From the NCBI GenBank assembly GCA_913063055.1, contig CAJXZK010000017.1, positions 1-38,435 of the forward strand: a DNA stretch of 38,435 nucleotides. Reading direction: 5' to 3'. This document shows, in pieces, positions 26,004 to 35,041 of the stretch (position 1 is its first letter; the number at the start of each line of letters is the position of its first letter). Source of the DNA: an uncultured bacterium (GTDB taxonomy: Bacteria; Cyanobacteriota; Vampirovibrionia; Obscuribacterales; Obscuribacteraceae). Below the pieces are notes generated by a model, which had not been told where the DNA came from, did no database searches, and was given only the letters and a program-made list of their open reading frames with translations. The position numbers and the translations under genes are program-made.

Positions 26004-27572
26004 ATGTACGGTAAGGACGGCTCCAGAAGCGATTCTTCATCTTCTCCCTCCCCAGGAGAACTAGACCCTGCTCGTGCTCCCAAAGACGGCAAGGGTGTTC
26101 CCTTTGTTGTGATTGGATTGATAGTTTGTACTCTTCTTGCGATTGGTTACATTGTCTTTACGCCAAAAGAAACACCCCTCGGAAAAGCTGCCAGCATGGT
26201 GCGTTCGAGTAAGGCGGCATCGGCAGTACCTCTGCTAGAGGAGTTAGTGCATCAGAATCCTGCTGATGTCAGTGTCTATCCCTGGCTGGCTCAAGCCTAT
26301 TTGGCTACCGATCGTTTTGCTGAAGGACGCACTGCTTTAGATACGGCTTTTAGAGTGCGCTGCCAAGATGTCAATCTGGCGCCGGTTGTCGATAGCTATT
26401 CGACTTTCTATCAAAATCATAATCACTATGAAGAAGCTGAGCGTCTCTACAATTCAGCTCTACAGGTAGTCAAGCCAGCTGAGCTGGCAAACAGCAGAGC
26501 ACGGATGTACTTGCGCTGGTCCGAGGCCAACCTGGCTAACGGCGCTATAGATAGCGCCGTCACTCATTTGAGCAAAGCCTGGCAATACGCCGATAGCCTC
26601 GATGAACCCTTGAAGTCTCAAGTTCCGCACCGCCTGGCTGAATGTTATCGACAACTGGCTGCCTTGGCTGAGACACGCGATAAAGACGAACAACAGGCCG
26701 TCGCTATGCTAGAGAAGAGCCTGACAGTTAGTGACGAACCCGGCACACGTATTGCCCTTGGTGCACTCTATAGCAAGCGCAAAGACACTAGTAAAGCGAT
26801 TGAAAACTACGAAATAGTCTGTAAGCAAGACGCTAACAACCTTGAGGTGCGTCACCGCTTGATTGAGCTTTTGCTAGCGAAAAAAGATCTTGAGCGGGCA
26901 CAGGAGGCCTTAACCGAGCTGGTCGACAAAGAAAAGAGCTTTGACAATTATGAGCTGCTTGCCAGCCTTAACTTGAAATTGCAAAACTATCCAGGAGCTG
27001 TGCGCTCACTTGAAGAGGCCGTTTCGCTTAAGCCTGAGGCTTCTATCTCATTGCTGAAGCAGCTTTTGAGCACTCTTAATACCTGGGGTGCAATCTTGGT
27101 CAAGGAGAATAAGGCACAAGAGGCTCTGTCAGTAAAAGGCCACGCTGAGCGTGTTGCTGAGCAACTGGCTATGCTTATCAAAGAGCAAAAGAAAGATGAA
27201 GTGAAGCCTGAGGCGGCCAAGAACGATAAGTGGAATCCTGGCACTCCCCCGATTTCAGTGATTTCTTCGAGAAACTGGTTGGTTAAGGGAAGCTTGACTC
27301 CGGAAGGTGAAATCAAGATCAAAAACATTTCAGGTGAAGCGGTAACTGACCTTACATTGACAGCTGTTTTCTACGATAATACAAAAAGACGCACCAATGG
27401 CTCAGTTGCTTTGCCGGTGGCTAACCCATCGTCTATCGCCTTTGCTCCAGGGGCCGAACGGACACTTTATTTTTCCTGTCCTAATATAGTTAAAGATGAT
27501 CATCAACTGGCCGTTATCATCTATTGGAAAGGAAAACTGCTGCAAGAATTTCCAGTTGTGAAGCAGCACTAA
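26004..27572 (+). CDS. Membrane-anchored TPR protein with C-terminal beta-sandwich-like domain
   Basis: TM VPFVVIGLIVCTLLAIGYIVF, multiple TPRs (YPWLAQAYLATDRFAEGRTALDTAF, RIALGALYSKRKDTSKAIENYEIVC), C-terminal GEIKIKNISGEAVTDLTLTAVFYDN. Confidence 0.85.
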   Translation: MYGKDGSRSDSSSSPSPGELDPARAPKDGKGVPFVVIGLIVCTLLAIGYIVFTPKETPLGKAASMVRSSKAASAVPLLEELVHQNPADVSVYPWLAQAYLATDRFAEGRTALDTAFRVRCQDVNLAPVVDSYSTFYQNHNHYEEAERLYNSALQVVKPAELANSRARMYLRWSEANLANGAIDSAVTHLSKAWQYADSLDEPLKSQVPHRLAECYRQLAALAETRDKDEQQAVAMLEKSLTVSDEPGTRIALGALYSKRKDTSKAIENYEIVCKQDANNLEVRHRLIELLLAKKDLERAQEALTELVDKEKSFDNYELLASLNLKLQNYPGAVRSLEEAVSLKPEASISLLKQLLSTLNTWGAILVKENKAQEALSVKGHAERVAEQLAMLIKEQKKDEVKPEAAKNDKWNPGTPPISVISSRNWLVKGSLTPEGEIKIKNISGEAVTDLTLTAVFYDNTKRRTNGSVALPVANPSSIAFAPGAERTLYFSCPNIVKDDHQLAVIIYWKGKLLQEFPVVKQH

Positions 27573-27601
27573 GGGTTGTAGAAAATCGTATAACTGACGT
27601 A

Positions 27602-28165
27602 ATGCAAGAAAATTTCAATCCCGAATCAAGTAAATCTGAGGGCGATGAGCAAAATCGTCAACCTGCCGCTGCCCTACCCGAGCAAGCTGCAGTGCCGCCG
27701 CCCAGTCCTGTTGTGCCAAGTTGCCGACATGAGTATGTCCGTATTTTTCAGCGCCGATTAAAGGGTCTCGATCGTCGCTTGGTCTCGACAAAGGCTTATT
27801 TGCCGATTGGTTTCAAAATCGGCGATTTCGGCCATCTTGGTGACAATAGCTATTGCTTCTGCACCAAATGTAGGGCTCGGTTATACCCCAAGCGTACTCA
27901 GGCCGACAAATTGCAGGCCAGACTGGCTGCAGCTGCTGGAAAGCTTAGTGCTGAGCAAGATTTGCTTGATGAAGTTGGGTCAGATTTGATGCAAGAGGTC
28001 TTGAATGAATTTTCGGCCGAAAAGCTTTCTGCTGACAATATTGGAATTGATATACATGTAGAAGAGCTAGAGCCTGAAATGGTAGACGTTCAAGATATCG
28101 AGGCCGAAGGGGTTAAACTCTCAGACGAGGAGGATAGTTGTGCGTTGTCGGAAGAAGAAAACTAA
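27602..28165 (+). CDS. Hypothetical protein with possible small Cys motif
   Basis: ORF opens at 27524, but ATG 27602 avoids overlap with the TPR gene. CFCTKCRARLYPKRTQ; acidic C-terminus. Confidence 0.6.
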   Translation: MQENFNPESSKSEGDEQNRQPAAALPEQAAVPPPSPVVPSCRHEYVRIFQRRLKGLDRRLVSTKAYLPIGFKIGDFGHLGDNSYCFCTKCRARLYPKRTQADKLQARLAAAAGKLSAEQDLLDEVGSDLMQEVLNEFSAEKLSADNIGIDIHVEELEPEMVDVQDIEAEGVKLSDEEDSCALSEEEN

Positions 28166-28319
28166 AGGCTGGCTGCATCTATTAGACCGCCTTATGTTCT
28201 TTAGTGCTGTGGTGCCCCCTGGCTATATCATTTATCGATTTGTGCGCTGGTTTGTCAGGCAAGAAGATGGGTTGAGTCGCTCTGAAGACTCGGATGATTC
28301 TGAGAGCGCTTTCGACTAA
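28140..28319 (+). CDS. 59-aa single-TM microprotein, basic N-terminus, acidic tail
   Basis: Own translation: MRCRKKKTKGWLHLLDRLMFFSAVVPPGYIIYRFVRWFVRQEDGLSRSEDSDDSESAFD. GTG start; AGGAGG at 28128-28133 with 6-nt spacer; overlaps the preceding gene. Below the length cutoff of the ORF track. Confidence 0.65.
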   Translation: MRCRKKKTKGWLHLLDRLMFFSAVVPPGYIIYRFVRWFVRQEDGLSRSEDSDDSESAFD

Positions 28320-28346
28320 GTCACTGGTTATGGCAAAAGAGCATTA

Positions 28347-28928
28347 ATGACTCGCTATCTATTGAGAGTATTTCGGGCAGCATTGGTCAGCTCATTGGGG
28401 TTGGGCGGCGGCATTGGCCTCCTGATTATGATTATTGTTTTGACCAGCAAAAACGAGCCCAATGCCTTTCATTATGGTCTGATGGCAGGCCTAACCATTG
28501 GTGGTATTTTTGCTCTTTTCACTATCGCTGTGCTTTTGCCCCTTGACCTTAGTGCCCACGTCTTTCTTAGCAAAGGTCGCTATCATCAAATTTGGGATCT
28601 TGAGCAGACTCGAGAAATAGAAGTGACAGGAACAGGTAAACAAGTTTTACACGCTGCCAGGCAAGCACTACTGGTAGTGCCCTATGTAACTCGGGTTTCA
28701 GATGATGTTGAGCACATGATCACCCGAGCCGCCAGCGGGCCGAGTTGGCGCTCTGGTGGCGAAGAAATGGAAGTTGAGCTAAATTGTCAGGCTGAGAATC
28801 AGTGGCAAGTAAAAATTGTCAGTAGACCACGCTCGAAAAATGTGGTTTTTGACTATGGCAAAAACTTTGAAAATGTTGAGACTTGGCTTGGTCAGTTCGA
28901 CACTCTTTTGAAAGAGAGCAAAGCTTGA
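28347..28928 (+). CDS. Two-TM hypothetical membrane protein
   Basis: Two N-terminal hydrophobic segments (GLGGGIGLLIMIIVLT; LTIGGIFALFTIAVLLPL), soluble C-terminal domain. Confidence 0.7.
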   Translation: MTRYLLRVFRAALVSSLGLGGGIGLLIMIIVLTSKNEPNAFHYGLMAGLTIGGIFALFTIAVLLPLDLSAHVFLSKGRYHQIWDLEQTREIEVTGTGKQVLHAARQALLVVPYVTRVSDDVEHMITRAASGPSWRSGGEEMEVELNCQAENQWQVKIVSRPRSKNVVFDYGKNFENVETWLGQFDTLLKESKA

Positions 28929-28991
28929 GCCCAAGCTTTCTTCCGTTTTACTTGAAGTAAGTTTAGGCCCAAGTTGTTAGTGCTTTTGAGT

Positions 28992-29588
28992 CTACTGTAG
29001 AAGTGAGGCAAGTTCGTCGGCGTGCTCTTCTTCAACGGCAAGAATATCTTCCAGCAATCTTCTTGTGGTTGAATCGCTACTGCCGATGTGTTCGATCATG
29101 CCGCGATATGACTCAATAGCAATTCTTTCGGCCACTAGATCTTCTTTGATCATATCTTTCAAATTAGAGCCGACTATGTATTCAGCATGACTGCGCTCAG
29201 TTAGCGTGTCAGGGTTGAGGTCTGGCTCACCGCCCAATTGGACGATACGGAGGGCCAGTCTGTCAGCGTGCTCTAGTTCTTCGTTAGAGTGAGCCAGAAA
29301 CTCTTGGGCTACTGATTCGGAGTTTACGCCGCGGGCCATGTAATAGTGGCGGCGATAGCGCATGACGCAGACCAGTTCGGTGGCCAGCGATTCATTGAGC
29401 ATCTTAATTAGCTTTTTGCGGTCGGCTGCATAGTCTGCTGTGACAGCACCATCCTCTACATGGCGACGAGCCCGCTCTCTTATTTCACTAACGCTATGTT
29501 TAGGCTGACCAGAATCTTTCTCTTTTTCTTTCTCCTTAACAGGTCCGCTATGATTTTTGTTATTGCTCTTATCCATTTTCCCAGCCAT
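28992..29588 (-). CDS. Ferritin-like / bacterioferritin-like protein
   Basis: LNESLATELVCVMRYRRHYY...SNEELEHADRLA...DLVAERIAIESYRGMI...LAVEEEHADELASLL; carboxylate/His motifs of the four-helix di-iron fold. Confidence 0.88.
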   Translation of the reverse strand: MAGKMDKSNNKNHSGPVKEKEKEKDSGQPKHSVSEIRERARRHVEDGAVTADYAADRKKLIKMLNESLATELVCVMRYRRHYYMARGVNSESVAQEFLAHSNEELEHADRLALRIVQLGGEPDLNPDTLTERSHAEYIVGSNLKDMIKEDLVAERIAIESYRGMIEHIGSSDSTTRRLLEDILAVEEEHADELASLLQ

Positions 29589-29701
29589 CGTTGTTTCTCC
29601 AGTTCTCTAGGCGCAAGGGCAATCTTGCTGTGCCTGCAGCAGTGAAGACTAACCGCGGGCTGATTAGTTCCACTTTTGCCTTAATGTGGTAACTTGAACC
29701 T

Positions 29702-30163
29702 ATGAGCCCTGAGCAAACTCAAATTCAAGCCGCAACCGAAGCGGCAATTTTATCGGTGAAACTATTGCATGCTGGTTTGTCAGTGGCTGGATTTTCTCTG
29801 GGCGTTGCCATTCTCTTCTTCGGCCGTCCTGGCCTGACTGTGCGCACAGCAATTGTTGCTGGCAGTGCCCTGACCTTGGTTTGCTCAATTTTGCTTGGCG
29901 GCGACCTTTTCTCAACTGTGCTGATCGACGATCGATTTACTGCTTTGCGTCGCCTCGGCTGGTTTGCTCTTGGTTTACTCTTTGGCGCTGGTCGCGGCGA
30001 CCGTATTGTCAATTGGATTCGGCCGCCGCAGGTTCCAGTATTTATTAGCGAGCCAATATTTAAGGTTGATGCCGGGTCTGACTTAGCACCCGACGGCCAA
30101 GCCGAAAATAGTGTTGAGAAGCCGGGCTCAATTATTCAGCCTGAAAATAGCGATGGCAATTAG
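29702..30163 (+). CDS. Hypothetical membrane protein
   Basis: Hydrophobic segments LLHAGLSVAGFSLGVAILFF and TVRTAIVAGSALTLVCSILLGG. Confidence 0.55.
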   Translation: MSPEQTQIQAATEAAILSVKLLHAGLSVAGFSLGVAILFFGRPGLTVRTAIVAGSALTLVCSILLGGDLFSTVLIDDRFTALRRLGWFALGLLFGAGRGDRIVNWIRPPQVPVFISEPIFKVDAGSDLAPDGQAENSVEKPGSIIQPENSDGN

Positions 30164-30204
30164 CCTCTCCCAATAGCATTTATAAACATGGCCTTTCGTA
30201 TTTT

Positions 30205-30220
30205 CCCCACTGACGTGGGG
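30205..30220. other. Short inverted repeat/hairpin
   Basis: ccccac-tgac-gtgggg, perfect 6-bp stem between two co-directional genes; no T-tract. Confidence 0.4.
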
Positions 30221-30267
30221 CGTTTCTGGCAGCAATATATGTATAGCTAGATCTATTTTGGTGCTCA

Positions 30268-32139
30268 GTGAAAGAAACACTTGCCGAAAAAATAGTGAGT
30301 AATATAAATCCTGTGGATTTCGCCCAGGGATTTTATCAAGGTGCCATCGAGAAGCCCGTTAATGGTGTGCGCCAATTGGTGGGCCTGGAAGATAAAGATA
30401 GCAAGAAGTCGGCAAAGAAAAGTGAAAGCCCCAATCTTGCTACTGAAGCAGGCATCATTGCTGGGCAAATAGTTGATTTTAGTGTTTTGGCTGTGGTCAG
30501 TCATGGGGCCCTCAAGCCTTTGCTGAAAGAAAGTGCCATAAATATCAATGGCGTGGCTGGCACGGCTAGCAAGATGTTTCTCGCCGGAGCTATTGATGGC
30601 GGGGTTTTGACGACTAGCTCGAATGATAAGAGCTTATTGCAAGGTCGCCTGGAAGCAGCGCTGGTATCGGGCTCAACTTTTGCCGTTATGGGTGGAGCTA
30701 GCAAGGCCCTAGAGGGTGTGAAACTTTTACCTAAAAACGACTTTCTTGCTAAGAGTTTGAGCAGCGCGCTGGCTGGTAGCGCCGGTGGTGTTACTTCGGC
30801 TTATGGCCATGCCTTCACTGAAGAGCATCGTCTGGCAACTACTTCTGAAGTTCTCAGTAGTGCTGGTCAGTATGCTGCCTTCGGTGCTGGTTTTCATGCT
30901 TTTAATGCTGGTGTGGTCAAGGTAGCCAAATTACCAGCGGTAGAAAGCGCTTATTACCGCACTAAATGGAATATTCAAGAAGGTGCTACCGAGGGTAAAC
31001 GGCTCTACTATGCCACTCTCAACGAACTAAACTTACAGCATCCCATTAAGCGCTTCAATGATTTTGTTAATCCCGTTAAACTGCCCGAACTGCCGAGAGT
31101 GGCTCTCACTACTGAGAATAATCCAGTCACAGCTTTTGAAAAAGAGTATCCCCAGTACATCAGAAATATTGAGGCTTTAGAAAAGAAGTACGAAGAGACA
31201 CCCCGTGGAGAGCGGCGTGATGTTTATGATGAGATTGGAGTTGAGCAAGCTCGCTTTGCTGAGAAGCTTCTGACAATATTGCATGGAGCCGCCGATAAGC
31301 CTGGTCTGAATTCATACAGCAACCAGGAACTGGCTCAGGGCGTACATAGCATCGAGCGTGTCGCTGCCATAAGAGAGACTCTTACTGCTTCATTAAAGCG
31401 CAACGATTTCCTCTCTGCTAGCCCCTTTGAAGAAGGTATGGCCAAATTGGCACCGCGTGACATTTCTGGCGATCCCGATACCTATAGTATCCTCCGGGGT
31501 CTTGGCCAAGCCCGCGAACGATTTTTCAATTTTGATGAAAACGCTTTGGCTAAGAAGCTTTCTCTGCCAAGTGAATATCACTATAAATCAAGGGCTTATG
31601 GCACGCCTGCTGATTGGATGCCTTTTGAATCAAGTGAAAAACTGAGCAATCTGTTTCATGCTACTGTCTCTCGTGCTCTTGATTCTATCTTCACTGAAGG
31701 TAAGTTGCTTCCGGCCAAGGAACTGCGGCTACGTGGAATCAAGCAAATTGCTGGTGAGAGTGCCGATGAGCAATTCCCCCGTCGGGCTATTTCGATGACA
31801 CGCAATTTTAGCGAAGCATTTTGCTACCATCGCCACAGCCCTGAGAGTTTGGCTGACTTCCCTGTGGTCTTTGGTATATCGCGTCATGCTGTGGCAGGGC
31901 CGAAAGGTTGGAACGCTGGTATGCTCGAACCAGGAGAATTGCTTACCAATAAACTCAATTTGGGTAGCGGTATTTTTGAGAAGCTTGGCTTGCGCAAGCC
32001 TGATATCACTCATCTATTTGTGCCAGACACGCAAGTATCTGCGGTCAGTCGAGCACTAGCAAGCCACCGCATCGCTGGCGTGCGGGTGGTTGGTTTCAAC
32101 GATATGGACACGCCACAATGGCAGCCTATATCGCCCTAA
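30268..32139 (+). CDS. Large hypothetical protein; Gly/Ala-rich hydrophobic N-terminal half, possible ADP-ribosyltransferase-like C-terminal domain
   Basis: GTG start; C-terminal LFHATVSRALDSIFTEGKLLPAKE...RAISMTRNFSEAFCY...FPVVFGISR...ITHLFVPDTQVSAVSRAL. Confidence 0.7.
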   Translation: MKETLAEKIVSNINPVDFAQGFYQGAIEKPVNGVRQLVGLEDKDSKKSAKKSESPNLATEAGIIAGQIVDFSVLAVVSHGALKPLLKESAININGVAGTASKMFLAGAIDGGVLTTSSNDKSLLQGRLEAALVSGSTFAVMGGASKALEGVKLLPKNDFLAKSLSSALAGSAGGVTSAYGHAFTEEHRLATTSEVLSSAGQYAAFGAGFHAFNAGVVKVAKLPAVESAYYRTKWNIQEGATEGKRLYYATLNELNLQHPIKRFNDFVNPVKLPELPRVALTTENNPVTAFEKEYPQYIRNIEALEKKYEETPRGERRDVYDEIGVEQARFAEKLLTILHGAADKPGLNSYSNQELAQGVHSIERVAAIRETLTASLKRNDFLSASPFEEGMAKLAPRDISGDPDTYSILRGLGQARERFFNFDENALAKKLSLPSEYHYKSRAYGTPADWMPFESSEKLSNLFHATVSRALDSIFTEGKLLPAKELRLRGIKQIAGESADEQFPRRAISMTRNFSEAFCYHRHSPESLADFPVVFGISRHAVAGPKGWNAGMLEPGELLTNKLNLGSGIFEKLGLRKPDITHLFVPDTQVSAVSRALASHRIAGVRVVGFNDMDTPQWQPISP

Positions 32140-32161
32140 ACGAGTTGCTCGACCGAGACTA

Positions 32162-33880
32162 TTAGAGACCGAGGAAGTCTGGTCCGCTACCTTGTGCTGT
32201 TGGCTTCACTCTGAGGTTGACTTCAGGGCAGACGATTTCGCAAGTGCGGCAATGCACACAGTTTTCCAGCGACATGCCGTGCTTTCTTACATCTTCGATG
32301 ATGTCGATTCTGTGCACTTCAGCTGTGCAATCAGAGACGCAAGGTGTGGTTTTACCAAGGCCTTCATATTTACTGATGCACTTAACGCAAGTGGAAGCGT
32401 TGAATTCATCAATGTGATTGTTGCCTTCGTGATACTTGGTCGAAGCGTAGAAGACCGCATCAACTCTAGAATAAATGGTGGATTTGTCGAAGTTCTGTGG
32501 CTCATCATACTTAGGTGGTACCCAAGCTGGAATGATGTGCTTGTAGTCCTCTACATACTTGATTGGTCCAATATCGATCTTGCCTTCGATCAACGAAAGC
32601 GATCTGATACCGTCTTTGGAAGAGCCAAGGGGGTTTTTGAAACCAACCTTGAGCATACCAATCCAGGCATTTGATTTATCAATGCTCTTAGCAATATCAG
32701 GCAAGTAGCGGCCCAATAGTTTTGGATTCTCGATAAAGGCCCAACGGAAGTAGCGGTTTTTGTAAGCTTCTTTTATGACAAAGCCGTCTTCGAGTTCTTT
32801 TTGATAAGGGGCAAGGGCTGCTTCTGAAGTGTCGTCCTTGACTAAGGCGTCATGCAGAACTTTGGCAGCTACGTAGCCGCATTCCATGGCACGGTCTACA
32901 CCGGCCAGGTACTTAACGTCGAGAGTACCGAGAGCATCACCCATGAGCAGAGCGCCAGGCACGTAGAACTTCTTAGGTAAGCTGTAATAGCCACCCTCTG
33001 GAAGCAAAGCGGCGCCGTATTTGAGCAACTTACCACCGGCGATCATTTTTTGAATGAACGGATGCTTCTTGTAGTCTTGCAGCTTTTGCTGGGGATTCAT
33101 GTTGGGGTCTTGGCTGTCAAGGCTGATTACCATACCGATAGTCAACTTGTTGTCTTTCATGCCATAGACGAAGCCACCACCAAAGGTGCCATCGAGTAGT
33201 GGATAGCCCAGTGTATGCCAGACTTTGCCTTCCACGCTTTCGTTTAGTTGCCAAACTTCTTTGACACCAACAGACCAAATTTGTGGATTGTCGCGCAGCT
33301 TAAAGTGGTCGACGACATCTCTTGAAATAAAGCCTTTGTCGCCGAAACAAGTGAACTTGCCGTAGACATAATCTTCTTCAGACTTAGGCTCTTCAGTAAC
33401 GGCAACGCCAGCTACTCTGCCATTTTCAAAAGCGACAGCATGCGCGGCAAAGCCGGTGAAAAGATCGATAGTAACGTTGGGTACTTCTTTGGCTTTTTCT
33501 TGTACTTGGTTGGCCATCCAATTAACTACATAGCTCAATGTCAGAACTAGGTAGCCTGTTTTATCAAACGATTTAGGATAAAGCTTATGTGGAATATCCC
33601 ATTTCTTTTGAGCACCCAGGACTGAAAACTCCGATTCAGTGCAAGTGGCTTCAATAGGGAAGCCTAGCTCTTTGTAATTGGGCCATACTTTTTCAATAAC
33701 GTGCGGATTAGACACCGCACCGCTCATGATATGAGCGCCGAAATCTTTGCTCTTCTCTAGAATTGCAATAGTGAACTGCTTATCGCTGCCCTTGGCTAAT
33801 TCAAGGAAACGGTAAGCGAGAGTGAGGTTGGATGGGCTACCACCAACCAATAGTAGGTCATACTCAATGCGATCCGACAA
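32162..33880 (-). CDS. Electron transfer flavoprotein:quinone oxidoreductase (FixC/ETF-QO type) with Fe-S C-terminus
   Basis: YDLLLVGGSPSNLTLAYRF Rossmann start; LLMGDALGTLDVKYLAGVDRAMECG; C-terminal CVHCRTCEIVCP. ORF extends to 33916; TTG 33880 (MSDRIEYD...) after GAGG is the more plausible start. Confidence 0.92.
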   Translation of the reverse strand: MSDRIEYDLLLVGGSPSNLTLAYRFLELAKGSDKQFTIAILEKSKDFGAHIMSGAVSNPHVIEKVWPNYKELGFPIEATCTESEFSVLGAQKKWDIPHKLYPKSFDKTGYLVLTLSYVVNWMANQVQEKAKEVPNVTIDLFTGFAAHAVAFENGRVAGVAVTEEPKSEEDYVYGKFTCFGDKGFISRDVVDHFKLRDNPQIWSVGVKEVWQLNESVEGKVWHTLGYPLLDGTFGGGFVYGMKDNKLTIGMVISLDSQDPNMNPQQKLQDYKKHPFIQKMIAGGKLLKYGAALLPEGGYYSLPKKFYVPGALLMGDALGTLDVKYLAGVDRAMECGYVAAKVLHDALVKDDTSEAALAPYQKELEDGFVIKEAYKNRYFRWAFIENPKLLGRYLPDIAKSIDKSNAWIGMLKVGFKNPLGSSKDGIRSLSLIEGKIDIGPIKYVEDYKHIIPAWVPPKYDEPQNFDKSTIYSRVDAVFYASTKYHEGNNHIDEFNASTCVKCISKYEGLGKTTPCVSDCTAEVHRIDIIEDVRKHGMSLENCVHCRTCEIVCPEVNLRVKPTAQGSGPDFLGL

Positions 33881-34973
33881 CTGCCTCGACCCCCCGTCCT
33901 GATTGAATTTCCGCAAACTGTTTAATCATTTCTGGAACGATCTGATAGATATCGCCGACTATGCCGTGGTGGGCAAATTTGAAGATTGGCGAATCTGGAT
34001 CTTTATTGATGGCAATGATCAAGCCCGATTTGGACATACCTACGCGGTGTTGAATGGCACCAGAAATACCGCAGGCTATGTAGAGTTTTGGTCTTACAGT
34101 TTTACCTGTTTGGCCCACTTGGTGTTGATAAGGAATCCAACCAAGGTCTACAACTTTTCTTGAGGCGCCGATGGCAGAGTTTTCGAAAGTATCGGCCAAC
34201 TGTCTCAATAAATCGAAACCATCAGCACTGCCTAGTCCGTAGCCACCGCCAATGATGACATCGGCTTCTGTTAGCTTAACGCCTTTTGATACTTCTCTAA
34301 CGGTATCGGCCACAATTAAGCGGTAGTCTTCGGGAATCAGTTTGACTGGAACCGTTGTGATTTTACCTTTGCGACCGGGTTCATATTTGTTCGGAGTCAT
34401 CACCCCAGGACGAGTTGTCGCCATCTGTGGGTTTTTCCATGGTCCTAGAATTCTTGCTTTTAAACTTTCGCCGAAGCTTGGTCGAATAGCATAGAGACAG
34501 TTTGGATAAAGACCAATTTTTGATGGGTCGACTTTATTTTTGTGCTCGTATGGCCCGATATCGAGTTCTGTACAATCGGCGGTAAGACCAGTATCGAAGT
34601 GAGCAGAAATGCGTGGCGCCAGGTCGCGACCAGTAGTGGTGGAGCCAAGCAAGCATGTGTGAGGAGCCTCAGGCAAGGAATCGAGGAAGTCGATTACTAC
34701 TCTTCGGTAGGGCAGAGTGCGGTAAGAGAATAGTTCTTTGTCGTCGGCCACATAGACTTCGTCAGCACCAGCTTCAATCAACTTTTGCGGTATGTCGCCT
34801 AAGTTGTAGCCAAGCACGAGACACTTAAGGTTGCGTTCCATTTTGTCGGCAAGAAGACGTCCGGCGCCCAGCAACTCAAGGGTCACTGGTTGCAGGTCTC
34901 CTAAGATTTGCTCGGCAATTACGAGCACATCTCCCTTAGGACAAAAGGCTGATACGTCAGGCTGTTCACTCAT
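33864..34973 (-). CDS. etfA: Electron transfer flavoprotein alpha subunit
   Basis: GGGYGLGSADGFDLLRQLADTFENSAIGASRKVVDLGWIPYQHQVGQTGKTVRPKLYIACGISGAIQH, FAD-binding signature of EtfA. Confidence 0.95.
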   Translation of the reverse strand: MSEQPDVSAFCPKGDVLVIAEQILGDLQPVTLELLGAGRLLADKMERNLKCLVLGYNLGDIPQKLIEAGADEVYVADDKELFSYRTLPYRRVVIDFLDSLPEAPHTCLLGSTTTGRDLAPRISAHFDTGLTADCTELDIGPYEHKNKVDPSKIGLYPNCLYAIRPSFGESLKARILGPWKNPQMATTRPGVMTPNKYEPGRKGKITTVPVKLIPEDYRLIVADTVREVSKGVKLTEADVIIGGGYGLGSADGFDLLRQLADTFENSAIGASRKVVDLGWIPYQHQVGQTGKTVRPKLYIACGISGAIQHRVGMSKSGLIIAINKDPDSPIFKFAHHGIVGDIYQIVPEMIKQFAEIQSGRGVEAVVGSH

Positions 34974-35041
34974 TTCTTTGTCTACTTATTTACTTACAAA
35001 CTTACTTACTTACACTTCTTTGCTGACACTTGTTTACTGAC

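Noticed and set aside
28012-28025. ttttcggccgaaaa palindrome
   Set aside because: Inside a coding region, no T-tract context or partner site; likely coincidental.
32090-32674. ORF 32090..32674 (+, 194 aa)
   Set aside because: Antisense to the Fe-S C-terminus of the ETF:quinone oxidoreductase; length alone is not evidence.
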